Of a stretch of 64,000 nucleotides of DNA, positions 16,011-25,614 are shown in pieces. The stretch is from Nostoc sp. ATCC 53789 (GTDB taxonomy: Bacteria; Cyanobacteriota; Cyanobacteriia; Cyanobacteriales; Nostocaceae): NCBI RefSeq assembly GCF_009873495.1, contig NZ_CP046703.1, positions 3,310,501 through 3,374,500 on the forward strand. The letters run 5' to 3'. Position 1 is the first letter of the stretch. Each line of letters starts with the position of its first letter. The notes beneath the pieces were generated by a model that was not told the DNA's origin, searched no databases, and saw only the letters and a program-made list of their open reading frames with translations. A program made the position numbers and the translations under genes.

Positions 16011-16460
16011 TTACCACTCCTGAGCATGGTTTGTAGCTTTTAGCAGTTTTCCCCATATTGCATTATAAGGATGTACAAGTTGTGTCTGATGCTCGTCTTT
16101 AAAAATAAGCCTTCCTTCATTTGCCCACTGAAAAATCCCACCGCTTAAGTTATAAACGCACTTCATCCCGGCTTGATCAAGCTGTTGTGCTAATTTGGCG
16201 CTCCGGTAGCCAACAGAACAATAGATAACAATTAGTCTATCTTTTGAAACTGTTGAAAGTTCTGCTAAGTCAGGTGTTAGATGATCTATACACACTGCTG
16301 TTTCGATATGGCTTACCCCATATTCTGTTTGACTTCGTGCATCTAGCAGTAATGGCCGTGGCTTTGCAGAATCCAACAGTAATTGAGCTAATTGGTTGCA
16401 ATTAATTTCCTTAACAGTAGGAAACTGAAATCTGATCAGAAGTTTAAGAAAGTTAAACAT
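16011..16460 (-). CDS. Rhodanese-like sulfurtransferase
   Basis: Single rhodanese domain of about 149 residues from the ATG at 16460; a GTG at 16472 would add four residues. LLLDARSQTEYGVSHIETAVCIDH is the N-terminal conserved block. The active-site loop reads IVIYCSVGYRSAKLA, with the catalytic Cys in the CxxGxRS form, so persulfide formation is likely. YNLSGGIFQWANEG is the C-terminal signature. Family members carry sulfur for thiosulfate/cyanide transfer, thiolation or stress defence. It is upstream of the glycosyltransferase on the same strand. A HIP1-like GCGATCGC lies directly at its start. Confidence 0.85.
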   Translation of the reverse strand: MFNFLKLLIRFQFPTVKEINCNQLAQLLLDSAKPRPLLLDARSQTEYGVSHIETAVCIDHLTPDLAELSTVSKDRLIVIYCSVGYRSAKLAQQLDQAGMKCVYNLSGGIFQWANEGRLIFKDEHQTQLVHPYNAIWGKLLKATNHAQEW

Positions 16461-16549
16461 GAGCGATCGCACTTGTAAAAATACCCTCAGCTAATGACTG
16501 CTCGTTCTTACTCTGTTAATTCCTGTTTTCAACCAAGTTAACTTTAAGT

Positions 16550-19500
16550 CTAAGCCAGAATCGGTAAGGTAATCACAAATTCTGTTCCAACGCCTGGAGT
16601 AGAATTCACATTCAAAGTTCCGCCATGTTTTTCTATAACAATGGACTGAGCGATCGCTAATCCTAATCCTGTTCCTTTACCAACACCTTTTGTAGTAAAC
16701 AAGTGGTCAAATACTTTTTGCTTGACTGATTCACTCATGCCTTGACCATTATCAGCAATCTTCACCTCAATCTGTTTGTCTTTCAATAAGGTGGTAATTA
16801 TAATCCGATTCGGATTGGCTTTAATCTCCTTAAAACTTCGGTCTGTATTTGATTCATCCAAGGCATCAATAGCATTCGCTATAATGTTCATAAATACCTG
16901 ATTCAATTGACCAGGGAAACATTCTACTTGAGGTAAATTATCAAAGTTTGTGATAACTTCAATGGCGGGACGTTGTTCATTTGCCTTCAAACGATGTTTG
17001 AGAATAAGAATGGTACTATCAACGCCTTGGTGGATATGGAAAGGTACTTTGTAGTCTTGATCGGCACGAGAGAAAGTGCAGAGACTGGTACTGATATTTT
17101 TCAGCCTGTCACAGGCTATCATCATTGAATCAATCATCTTGGGTAAATCTTCTAAACTATATTCCAAGTCGATTTTTTCGGCATGTTCAATAATTTCCGC
17201 TTTTGGATTTGGCAAACTTTCTTGATATAATTTCAGATGTTTAAAAATATCTACAAATACAGGTTTACTTTGTTCAAGGCTAGCAGAAATAAAACCAAGA
17301 GGATTATTCATTTCATGAGCTACCCCCGCTACGAGATTTCCCAACGCAGACATTTTTTCATTTTGTACTAATTGAAGTTGAGTTTCTTTAAGATATTGGA
17401 GTGTTTCTTCTAATTGGGTTGCTTGTTGGCGAGTTTCCAGCAGGAGATCGGTTTGTTGGAGTGCAACTCCCATTTGTGCAGCAATTTGTTGGGCAAATTC
17501 AATCTCAGAAGGTTGCCACTGATGTGGATGTTCGCATTGGTGAATACAGAGTAAGCCCCAAAGTTCATCATCTTGCATAATTGGTACAACCAATGATGCT
17601 CTAATATTAAACTGTTGCAAAATTGCCCGATGACAATCTAAAACTTCTGCGGTTTCAATATCTGATATTGCACAAAAGCGTCCCTGTTTGTACAGGGTCG
17701 CATAGTTCTTGCCAAAACAATGGTCTTGAATTTTTACAGCTAAACCAGAAGGAAATTGCGGTAGGACATCTTCGGCAATAAATTCGCCATATTCATAATT
17801 TACTCCAAGATGAAATTGATAAATTCCGACGCGCGAGACATTAAGAATTGAGCGAAGATTTTGAGTTACTGCACCAAAAATTGCATCTAAATCTAAAGAC
17901 TCTCGGATTTGGTTTACAACATTAAATAAGGTTTTTTGCTGCTGGAGCGATTGTTGAATCTGTTGAGCTTTTTCTTGAGATTCTTGATAAAGACGAGCAT
18001 TTTCTAGAGAGATGGCAGCTTGCACAGATAACATTTGGATAACTTTGATGCGATCGCTAGTAAATACCCCTGCCACTAGTTTATTTTCTAAATAGAGAAT
18101 GCCTACTAAGTGTCCTTGATTAATAATCGGCGTACAAAATACACTCTGGGGTTGAAATTCGAGCAGATATTCTCCAAGTAACCCGGCTATCTCTGTTTGG
18201 CAATTATCTATGACAATGGTTTGTTGAGTATTTTTGACATAATTGATAATCTTTCTAGGGATATCTTCACAAGTATCTACTGCTTGTGACTTGAGAATAG
18301 TTTGTATTGGAGTTAAAAAACTGTTTTGGTGATTAATAAAAGTAATTGCCTTGACTTTTAAGTTTCCATTTTCAGAAAGAATTAAGGCAAATTTATGGGC
18401 ACCAGAGTTTTCGAGAATAATTTTCGTCAGGCTAGCAATAATTTCATCCAATTCAATGCTACTAGAAATAGCTTGAGCCGCTTTCAGAATAGACATAAAG
18501 TCTAAGGCATCGGAAATATTTGTGCTACTAATAATGGAGGTTTGACCGGATAAAGATATCGAACTAGGGGCAATACTAGCAATTGTTTCTAGGGAATTAA
18601 AGCTAAGTTGGTGTTGATGTAGGATGGGTTGAAGTAATTCAGGATAGCGTTTTTCTAAGTCATCGGTTTTAGCTTTTGCTCCCCATCGGGCATAGCAGTA
18701 GTAAGCTTCTTGCATATATGCTTGAGCTACTTTTTCTTTGCCCCAATCAAGGTAAAATTTAGCTGCTAGTTCGTTAGCCAGAGCTTCTTGCTGAATGTAC
18801 TCATTTTTTTTGGCTCCAGCGATCGCGCGATCGTATAAGTCAATTGCCTCAAATCGTTGACCTAAGACCCAATGACGCTCTGCCTCTACTAAATCAAATT
18901 TATGCTGAAAATTCATCGGTGCAATTATTGCTCGAACTTTTAGGTGTTTTTGATTTTCGTCAACCTTCAAGAGCAATTTTGCTTGTTCAGAAGATTTAGC
19001 TTTAGAATAGACAGATAGACGAGCCAATGAGTCGTAGTAATGGAAAACAGACACAGATAACATTCCTGCACCACCTTTAAGGTAACGCTCTCCTTTGTCT
19101 CCATTGCTAACTGCCGCTAGAGGATCATCAAACAAGTAGCTAATAATTAACTTAATTAGATAAAATTCATGGAGTGTAAACTCATCATTTTCCTTGAGTA
19201 GAGCAGGTAAGATTTTTCCTTCATCCCAGTATTTATCAATTAATAAATCTGAATAATGGCTATATTCAGTTATAAATTCAATTGTCCTTTTAAGAATACT
19301 AAATCGCATCAAAAAAGATTCACCAGTTGCAAAGCTAGACTCGAAAATTTTGATTTGTTCTAGTAAACTTTTTAAATCTTCTACACTCATTAAATAGGTA
19401 TAAAAAAGTCGGAAAAAAGTTGAGACGATCATGTGTACAGAATCTCCAACTTCTAATCCTAAAGTATAAGATTCTTTTAATAAATTGATGGTATCTCGGA

Positions 19501-22500
19501 CAGGTAGCTTGTTGAATTGATTAAATGCAGCTACTTTGAAACTAGTCATACTTTTCAGAGATTTTGCATCAAACTTCTCTACAATTTTTAAAGCTAACTG
19601 CCCAAACTTATAGCCTTTTTCTAGTTGATTTAATACCGCATTTAAAACAATGCCAAAATCAGCATATCCTGGTGCTGAAAGCGCTATATTGCCGTATTTA
19701 AGTGATAAGTTAACTTGTTCACAGGCAATAATTGGAAATAGGTGGGGAGCAGCCTGATGGACAGAGGGAGTGAGGCTGATCATAATTTTCAGGGCAACTA
19801 AAGCTTGAGGATCAGTCATCAAAGGTAGCTCAATTAAGCTTTCAATTTGGCGCTCTCCCAGTGTTGATAAAGTGTTTTCTATAGCTTGATGAATATCTGA
19901 AGTAGTAACAGATTCAAATAAGGGTATTCCAAGCTGTCGGAGAGTTTGACACCCAATATCAATCGCTTTAATCATCTGCCCTTGTACTTGATAATACTGG
20001 AGCTTAATTTCATAAACTTTTACTTTATCTAAAAAATTTGTCGCTCGTTGTATCACTACTTCAATTAGCGATTCCATCTGCTCAAATTCATTACTGATAA
20101 ATGCAACTTCGGCAGCAGCGTGATATAAATCTCGCGTTAAGTCATGAGCATTTTCCCAGCCATCACTAATTAATAACTGAATTCCTTGATTGAAATATTG
20201 TAGAGCTGCACCATAAGCAATCGCTTCTTTGGCTTTGTGACCTGCCTTGAGATTTAGTTTAGCTAATTCTTGACGTTTACTTGGCTGGTTAATGAGTGGA
20301 ATTCCATAATTTAAATGACCGACAATCTCAAAAATATTCTCTGACTGCTGGGCTAATGATGTATTTTTTAAAATTAATTGCCCAATTTGGAGATGGGTCA
20401 ACTCTTTCTGTTCTTTGGGAATCAAAAAAGAAGCAGCTTGTTGAATGCGATCGTGCAAGAATTTGTATGTGACTGTCTTTTCTTCTAAGCTATCTTCAAC
20501 CGTTTGTGTGTCTATATTATTTGTTATATGACCGTTATTTTCTAAAAATAAATCTTGATGAAAACTATAATTAGCACTAGTAGGTAAAATTAATCCTTCT
20601 TGCAAAGCTTTCCATAAAATAGCTGCCGTTTCTGTTTTTGATTTTTCTGAAACTATTGCCAAAGTTACTAAATCAAACTGATTACCAATACACGCAGCTA
20701 ACTGTAAGAGTTGTTGAGTTGATTCAGGAAGCTTACGTAATTGACACACCATGAATTCTACAACATCATCTGTAACTGCTTGCTGATTTACTTGTGTAAT
20801 TTCATATTTCCAACAACCCGAATCAAGGTCAAATTTAATGAATTCCTCTTGATGCAATACTTTGATAAACTGTGTTGTGAAAAACGGATTACCTTGAGTT
20901 TTTTGATAGATCGATTGAGAAAGAGGTGATGCTACATTTTCTGTACATTTCAGTGTATCAGCGACTAACTGATTCAATTGCCTTTGACTTAGTGGTGTTA
21001 AAGTAATTGTATGAATCGGTGCTTGCGTTTTTTGAATCTCACTCAAAGTCAATATTAATGGATGTGCTGGATTGACCTCATTATCACGATATGCACCAAT
21101 TAACAATAGATGACCTGTATCAGCAATCAATAGTTGCATTAAGTTCAGAGATGCTGAATCTGCCCATTGCAAATCATCTAAAAATATCACTAATGGATGT
21201 TCAGCAATAGTAAAAACTTGTGTAAATTTTTGGAATAATAAATTAAATCTATTTCTGGCCGCAGTTCCTGATAATTCTGGTGCAGGTGGTTGTTCACCAA
21301 TAATTTTTGATAATTCCGGGATGACTTCAATAATTACCTGTCCATTCTCCCCAACAGCTTCTAATATCTGGTTTTTCCATTGCTGGATTTGAGCGTTGTT
21401 TAGAGTTAATAATTGCCATATTAAATCTCGGAATGCTTGCACAAAAGCACTCAAGGGAATATTCCGTTGAAATTGGTCAAATTTCCCTTTGATAAAATAA
21501 CCGTGTTGGCGCACAATCGGTTTATGAACTTCGTTAATAACCGCAGTCTTTCCAATTCCCGAAAAACCAGTGACCAACATTATTTCAGTTGCACCTTTGC
21601 TTACTCTTTCAAATGCTTCGATTAGGGTGGCTATTTCCGTTTCTCGTCCATAGAGTTTATCGGGGATAATAAAGCGATCGCACACATCTCTTTGTGCAAT
21701 TGGGAAACTCTTAACTTCACCATTTTTTTGAAGTTGAGTTAAACAATTTTCTAAATCAAATTTCAGACCCAATATACTTTGATAGCGAGATGACGCATTT
21801 TTTTCCATCAATTTGCTGACAATCTCTGAAAGAACAGACGGGATTTGTGGGTCAATTTCATCTACTAATGGTGCTGATTTAGCAATGTGACAATGTACCA
21901 ATTCCATCAGATCATTTGATTGAAAAGGTAATTCACCTGTAATTAATTCATAGAAGGTTACACCCAAAGAATAAAAGTCGGTTCGGTAGTCAATCCCCTG
22001 ATTCATTCTTCCTGTTTGTTCTGGGGAAATATAAGCCAGCGTCCCTTCTAATACATTCGGACTGATTAGCGTTTGGGTTTCTCGTGGTAATAAAGAGGCA
22101 ATACTAAAGTCAATGAGCTTTACTTGCTTAGTTTCAGGATTAATTAATATATTGGCTGGTTTTATATCTTTATGAATAATTCGATGGCGGGAAAGTATAT
22201 CTAAGACATCACACAGAGATATTGCAATTTTTAAAAATTCCTTTAAGGATACAATATTATCGTTAACGAAATAATCCTTCAGGGAAATTCCCCCAAAGTC
22301 TTCCATCACTAATATATAACCATTCTGATATGCTTCCAAGCTGTAAGTTTGAATGATTCCGGGATAGTTGAGATTTTTGGTAATGGTGTACTGATTACGA
22401 AATTGTACGAGTTCGCTAAAGCTAGGATAAGGATTTTTCAGCAGTTTGATGATTACAGGTAAGGAGTCAGTTTCCTGGAAACCACGATAAATAAGAGTTC

Positions 22501-22564
22501 TGGCACTATCATAAAGTTGTTCGTTAACTTGATATCCAGGAATACTGAGTTTGGTGCTAATCAT
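16550..22564 (-). CDS. Giant hybrid Ser/Thr kinase - ATPase - GAF - histidine kinase (Hstk type)
   Basis: Protein of 2004 residues. Residues 8-270: Ser/Thr kinase domain with HKDIKPANIL and GTLAYISPEQTGR; the DFG motif is DFS. Residues 300-650: AAA/STAND-type ATPase with P-loop GFSGIGKTAV and Walker B VIFLDDLQWADS. Residues 700-1350: helical repeat-like region. Two GAF domains follow (about 1390-1530 and 1550-1690); the second has Cys1644-His in LDCHRAILQQF, the site that holds the bilin in cyanobacteriochromes. The C terminus is a histidine kinase with His1750 in AHEMNNPLG, a N-box (NQVFMNIIANAIDAL) and GTGLGLAIAQS. A sensor able to phosphorylate Ser/Thr and His/Asp partners; input and targets are unknown. 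No response regulator is adjacent. It stands alone between the rhodanese and iron-transport genes. Confidence 0.92.
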   Translation of the reverse strand: MISTKLSIPGYQVNEQLYDSARTLIYRGFQETDSLPVIIKLLKNPYPSFSELVQFRNQYTITKNLNYPGIIQTYSLEAYQNGYILVMEDFGGISLKDYFVNDNIVSLKEFLKIAISLCDVLDILSRHRIIHKDIKPANILINPETKQVKLIDFSIASLLPRETQTLISPNVLEGTLAYISPEQTGRMNQGIDYRTDFYSLGVTFYELITGELPFQSNDLMELVHCHIAKSAPLVDEIDPQIPSVLSEIVSKLMEKNASSRYQSILGLKFDLENCLTQLQKNGEVKSFPIAQRDVCDRFIIPDKLYGRETEIATLIEAFERVSKGATEIMLVTGFSGIGKTAVINEVHKPIVRQHGYFIKGKFDQFQRNIPLSAFVQAFRDLIWQLLTLNNAQIQQWKNQILEAVGENGQVIIEVIPELSKIIGEQPPAPELSGTAARNRFNLLFQKFTQVFTIAEHPLVIFLDDLQWADSASLNLMQLLIADTGHLLLIGAYRDNEVNPAHPLILTLSEIQKTQAPIHTITLTPLSQRQLNQLVADTLKCTENVASPLSQSIYQKTQGNPFFTTQFIKVLHQEEFIKFDLDSGCWKYEITQVNQQAVTDDVVEFMVCQLRKLPESTQQLLQLAACIGNQFDLVTLAIVSEKSKTETAAILWKALQEGLILPTSANYSFHQDLFLENNGHITNNIDTQTVEDSLEEKTVTYKFLHDRIQQAASFLIPKEQKELTHLQIGQLILKNTSLAQQSENIFEIVGHLNYGIPLINQPSKRQELAKLNLKAGHKAKEAIAYGAALQYFNQGIQLLISDGWENAHDLTRDLYHAAAEVAFISNEFEQMESLIEVVIQRATNFLDKVKVYEIKLQYYQVQGQMIKAIDIGCQTLRQLGIPLFESVTTSDIHQAIENTLSTLGERQIESLIELPLMTDPQALVALKIMISLTPSVHQAAPHLFPIIACEQVNLSLKYGNIALSAPGYADFGIVLNAVLNQLEKGYKFGQLALKIVEKFDAKSLKSMTSFKVAAFNQFNKLPVRDTINLLKESYTLGLEVGDSVHMIVSTFFRLFYTYLMSVEDLKSLLEQIKIFESSFATGESFLMRFSILKRTIEFITEYSHYSDLLIDKYWDEGKILPALLKENDEFTLHEFYLIKLIISYLFDDPLAAVSNGDKGERYLKGGAGMLSVSVFHYYDSLARLSVYSKAKSSEQAKLLLKVDENQKHLKVRAIIAPMNFQHKFDLVEAERHWVLGQRFEAIDLYDRAIAGAKKNEYIQQEALANELAAKFYLDWGKEKVAQAYMQEAYYCYARWGAKAKTDDLEKRYPELLQPILHQHQLSFNSLETIASIAPSSISLSGQTSIISSTNISDALDFMSILKAAQAISSSIELDEIIASLTKIILENSGAHKFALILSENGNLKVKAITFINHQNSFLTPIQTILKSQAVDTCEDIPRKIINYVKNTQQTIVIDNCQTEIAGLLGEYLLEFQPQSVFCTPIINQGHLVGILYLENKLVAGVFTSDRIKVIQMLSVQAAISLENARLYQESQEKAQQIQQSLQQQKTLFNVVNQIRESLDLDAIFGAVTQNLRSILNVSRVGIYQFHLGVNYEYGEFIAEDVLPQFPSGLAVKIQDHCFGKNYATLYKQGRFCAISDIETAEVLDCHRAILQQFNIRASLVVPIMQDDELWGLLCIHQCEHPHQWQPSEIEFAQQIAAQMGVALQQTDLLLETRQQATQLEETLQYLKETQLQLVQNEKMSALGNLVAGVAHEMNNPLGFISASLEQSKPVFVDIFKHLKLYQESLPNPKAEIIEHAEKIDLEYSLEDLPKMIDSMMIACDRLKNISTSLCTFSRADQDYKVPFHIHQGVDSTILILKHRLKANEQRPAIEVITNFDNLPQVECFPGQLNQVFMNIIANAIDALDESNTDRSFKEIKANPNRIIITTLLKDKQIEVKIADNGQGMSESVKQKVFDHLFTTKGVGKGTGLGLAIAQSIVIEKHGGTLNVNSTPGVGTEFVITLPILA

Positions 22565-22739
22565 GCTGGACTTTATCTTTAAGACTTTTACATTTAGTAT
22601 TCCCAGATGCCTAAATAAATTTACTTTAACGACTAGCTACTTATAAAACCAGATTCACCACGCTTGAAATGAAACTAAGTAAGTCGGTGTGAATAATTTA
22701 AACTATGTTAAGTAATGTAAAATTATTGTAATTCAGTTC

Positions 22740-22785
22740 GTAGTAAGGACTTTAGTCCTAAAAGAAGGACTGAAGTCCTTACTAC
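22740..22785. repeat. Hairpin repeat of the AAGGACT..AGTCCTT type
   Basis: Bases 22740-22758 pair with 22767-22785 over 19 bp with one T-G wobble, around an eight-base loop. This kind of palindrome is scattered between genes in Nostocales genomes. It could also help end transcripts. Confidence 0.6.
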
Positions 22786-22824
22786 AAACCTTTAATTATT
22801 TCCGCCGTCCTACTTAAGCACAGG

Positions 22825-22991
22825 GGTTGACATTCAATACTTCTCGGTTAAGGGGAAGGTGGGGTCCCCTCTGGGGATAAGGGGCGGGGGGAAGGGGAAA
22901 GAAAAAACCTTTAACCCTTACCCTTTTCCCTTTACCCAAAATCCGATTCCGAATTAAAAATGCACAAAGCGAGAAGTATTGGATTGACATT
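22825..22991. mobile_element. MITE with 12-bp inverted ends and near-perfect 10-bp target repeat
   Basis: The element is 22835-22981 (147 bp). CAATACTTCTCG (22835-22846) and CGAGAAGTATTG (22970-22981) are perfect inverted ends. The flanks GGTTGACATT (22825-22834) and GATTGACATT (22982-22991) match at nine of ten places, fitting a 10-bp target duplication. The size, the CAATAC ends and the GGGGAAA/CCCTTTACC hairpin interior are as in the MITE at 4876-5023, so both belong to one family. Confidence 0.82.
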
Positions 22992-22999
22992 TGCTATCA

Positions 23000-24307
23000 C
23001 TATTTCCGCAGTGCTGTATTAGCATCATGATCGGGCAGCATAATTTCTACGTCACGCAAAGTGCGGAAAGCATATCCACTTAAGCCAATAAGTAACATCC
23101 CTAGCGAAGAGATGAAGTACAAAACTGCCATACCCGAACCTTTTCCCGTGCCGAATATCCAGCCTAATATGGGTGCAAGACTACCATCTGGCATCATTGC
23201 AGGTTCAAAAATATAGTCGGCTAGTGGCCCAGCTATCAAATAAGCAACCGTTGAAGCAACCAACGTTACAACCTTTAGAGTCGCAAAAACACGTCCTTGG
23301 ATCTGAGGATTAACCTTGGTTAGCCAGATAGCATCACAAGAACTGCCAAGTATGGGAAAATTCAGAGATGAACAGAATTGAGCTGGAATCCAAATCAATG
23401 GTGTCTTAGCTAGACCAAAGATAATTTTGCCCAAACCAACACCGATCATACCAAGTAGCACCCCATCTATACGACGCTTGAAACCACCCCAGCTATTGAT
23501 GAGTAATACGCCAACTATTCCACCAATTCCTGCTGCTGAGGCTAAAGTGCCTAACACCTTAGCATCATTACCAGTCAGCGCTAGAACCATCGGTGAATAG
23601 ATTGAGAGTCCAAAGTCATAGGCAAATGTAAATACAAATGCTAACACTAGCATGGCAAGCAAACTTGGACGTACAGCAATGTAATGCCAACCAAAGTAAA
23701 TCTCCTGCTTCCAATTAGTGAAACTTTGAGTGTTTACTGCTGTCATACTAGGTTGTGGGATATGTACTCCTAAAACTGTGGTGACAGCGAATACAAAACT
23801 CACAATATCGATAATTAATATCCCAACAAGCCCAATAACTGAGTAGAGAATGCCTGCTAGTGTTGGTGCGATGATACTAGAACCGTAATCAGCTAAAAAT
23901 CTCAGACTGCTAACACGACTGTAGTGCTGCTTGGGCATCATCGTAGATATGGATGTTGAGTAAGCCAGTTCTTGAACTACCTCAAAAATACCTTGGATAG
24001 CGACAGCTAAGTATAAATGCCATAATTGCAGATGTCTAGTTGAATAAAGTAGTAAGACAGCGATCGCTACAACACCACTCACTGTATCCCCAACTATCAT
24101 CAGATATTTACGGTTCCAACGATCTACAATAAACCCAGCGATAGGAGCCATCAATACTTGTGGCAATTGTGCAAACAACCCAAACAACGCTATTGCTGTA
24201 ACCTGATGCGTTAGTTCCCATATCCAGATAGTGAATGCGAAGCCAGTCATCCCACTACCAATAATAGAAACGGTTTGACCAAGCCAAATAATGATGAATA
24301 TACGCAC
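23000..24307 (-). CDS. MFS transporter, probable siderophore exporter
   Basis: Major facilitator superfamily protein of 435 residues with about 12 membrane helices. The start is a GTG at 24307; I see no better upstream start. The loop between helices 2 and 3 reads GFIVDRWNRKYLMIVGD, the MFS signature of drug/enterobactin-type exporters. It is the last gene of a minus-strand set with a PepSY protein (53 bases upstream) and a TonB-dependent siderophore receptor, and it is near the NRPS-PKS locus. Family relatives beside siderophore clusters export the finished siderophore, so that role is likely here but inferred. Control by iron would be expected; I could not find a clear Fur box. Confidence 0.85.
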   Translation of the reverse strand: MRIFIIIWLGQTVSIIGSGMTGFAFTIWIWELTHQVTAIALFGLFAQLPQVLMAPIAGFIVDRWNRKYLMIVGDTVSGVVAIAVLLLYSTRHLQLWHLYLAVAIQGIFEVVQELAYSTSISTMMPKQHYSRVSSLRFLADYGSSIIAPTLAGILYSVIGLVGILIIDIVSFVFAVTTVLGVHIPQPSMTAVNTQSFTNWKQEIYFGWHYIAVRPSLLAMLVLAFVFTFAYDFGLSIYSPMVLALTGNDAKVLGTLASAAGIGGIVGVLLINSWGGFKRRIDGVLLGMIGVGLGKIIFGLAKTPLIWIPAQFCSSLNFPILGSSCDAIWLTKVNPQIQGRVFATLKVVTLVASTVAYLIAGPLADYIFEPAMMPDGSLAPILGWIFGTGKGSGMAVLYFISSLGMLLIGLSGYAFRTLRDVEIMLPDHDANTALRK

Positions 24308-24359
24308 TTGTATGAGTCTTAAATTATAGGTTTGTAGCGGTTGGCAAATTAACCTTCAA

Positions 24360-25505
24360 TTAATCTTGATGGTTCTTTGATAGCTCTATTACCTGATTGT
24401 GGCGGACAGATTTTTCTCGGTAGCGATGTTGGTACATGACAAAGCCACTTATAAATAAAATTAAGGGTGATAATCCGACAAATACGTAGAGAATGCGCGT
24501 GGATAAACCACCAAATGTACCATAGTGTAGGGGAATAAAAGAGTTGAGGATGCGATCGCCCAATGGCATTTTTAAAGCATTATCAACTCGCAAAACTTTA
24601 CCCGTGTACTGGTCAAGATAAACATTACTCTGACCACGTTCTGCATTTTCCTGGGGTAGCTTAAAGCTAATTGTTAAGCTGTCTTCAGGTTGATTAGGGA
24701 AGGAAATACTCTTGACCATAGCACCTGGCAAGGCAGCATCAGCAATCTTTAGTTGTTCTGTAAGTCGCAACGGTAATTGACCAGGTTTGGGCACAGAAAC
24801 AGGTTCTGGTTGCTTTTTGGTAAATGTTACTGCATAGATGATGGGTTCGGTGAAGTCGTAGAAATTCCAGCAGAAGCCAGTAAAGGCAGTCAGCGTCAGG
24901 AACACCACTGTAATAATGCCTACTACTTTATGAATGTCGAAGTTCAGCCGCTTTGGATGAGCATTCCACTTGATCTTGAATCCTGCAATCAGCCTGCGCC
25001 ATCCAGGCCAGAGAATGACACCCGTAATACTCAGAACGAGCAACAGGAATGCTATAACTCCAACGATGGTCATCCCAACGTCTCCAGCCATCAGATTATA
25101 ATGGAGTTCATACAGCAGAAGAATCAATGTTCTGTCCGATCGCTCACCCATGATTGCAGCAGTATAAGGATTGACAATAACATCTATCCCTTTGTCATCA
25201 GGAGCAACGAAGGCAAACATAATTGGTTCATTTGGCTCTGAAGGGATATAGACTTTATTGAGTTTTAAGTCCTTTCGGGATGAATCATATTCCGCTTTCA
25301 CAGTATTTACCACTGACTCTAGAGACAGTGGCGCTTCTTGGGGAGAGATATATCCAAACTGTTGGGCTACTAAAAAGTGGTTAATTTCCTTCTGAAAGAC
25401 CAATAAACTACCTGTCAAGCCAATTATAATCAGCACAAATCCCATAGCTAAACCGAGGTAGCGGTGTAGAGCAAATGCCCAGTTACGGAATGTTTTGGAT
25501 TTCAT
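24360..25505 (-). CDS. PepSY-associated membrane protein (PiuB type)
   Basis: Protein of 381 residues with four predicted membrane segments: LGLAMGFVLIIIGLTGSLLVF near residue 20, then about 145-165 (MTIVGVIAFLLLVLSITGVIL), 195-215 and 335-355. HRYLGL and HYN/HKV histidines near the helices fit the haem-binding pattern proposed for this family. PepSY_TM proteins beside siderophore receptors are thought to reduce Fe(III)-siderophores in the inner membrane to release iron. It lies between the TonB receptor (109 bases upstream) and the MFS gene (53 bases downstream) on the same strand. The reductase role is inferred from family and context. Confidence 0.87.
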   Translation of the reverse strand: MKSKTFRNWAFALHRYLGLAMGFVLIIIGLTGSLLVFQKEINHFLVAQQFGYISPQEAPLSLESVVNTVKAEYDSSRKDLKLNKVYIPSEPNEPIMFAFVAPDDKGIDVIVNPYTAAIMGERSDRTLILLLYELHYNLMAGDVGMTIVGVIAFLLLVLSITGVILWPGWRRLIAGFKIKWNAHPKRLNFDIHKVVGIITVVFLTLTAFTGFCWNFYDFTEPIIYAVTFTKKQPEPVSVPKPGQLPLRLTEQLKIADAALPGAMVKSISFPNQPEDSLTISFKLPQENAERGQSNVYLDQYTGKVLRVDNALKMPLGDRILNSFIPLHYGTFGGLSTRILYVFVGLSPLILFISGFVMYQHRYREKSVRHNQVIELSKNHQD

Positions 25506-25614
25506 TGCAGATACCCTTTACATACATTGATTAACCTTCTCATTCCTCCTGATGAAGGGGAAGAAAACTGATTTCTTCTCCCTCGCTTTACTAAAAAGAG
25601 GTTTAAAGATGAAT

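Larger units (their letters stand above)
22565..22999. other. Intergenic region with two hairpin repeats
   Basis: About 435 bases between two minus-strand genes. It holds the upstream region of the giant kinase, a 19-bp stem-loop (22740-22785) and a MITE (22835-22981). No gene is seen. Confidence 0.55.
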
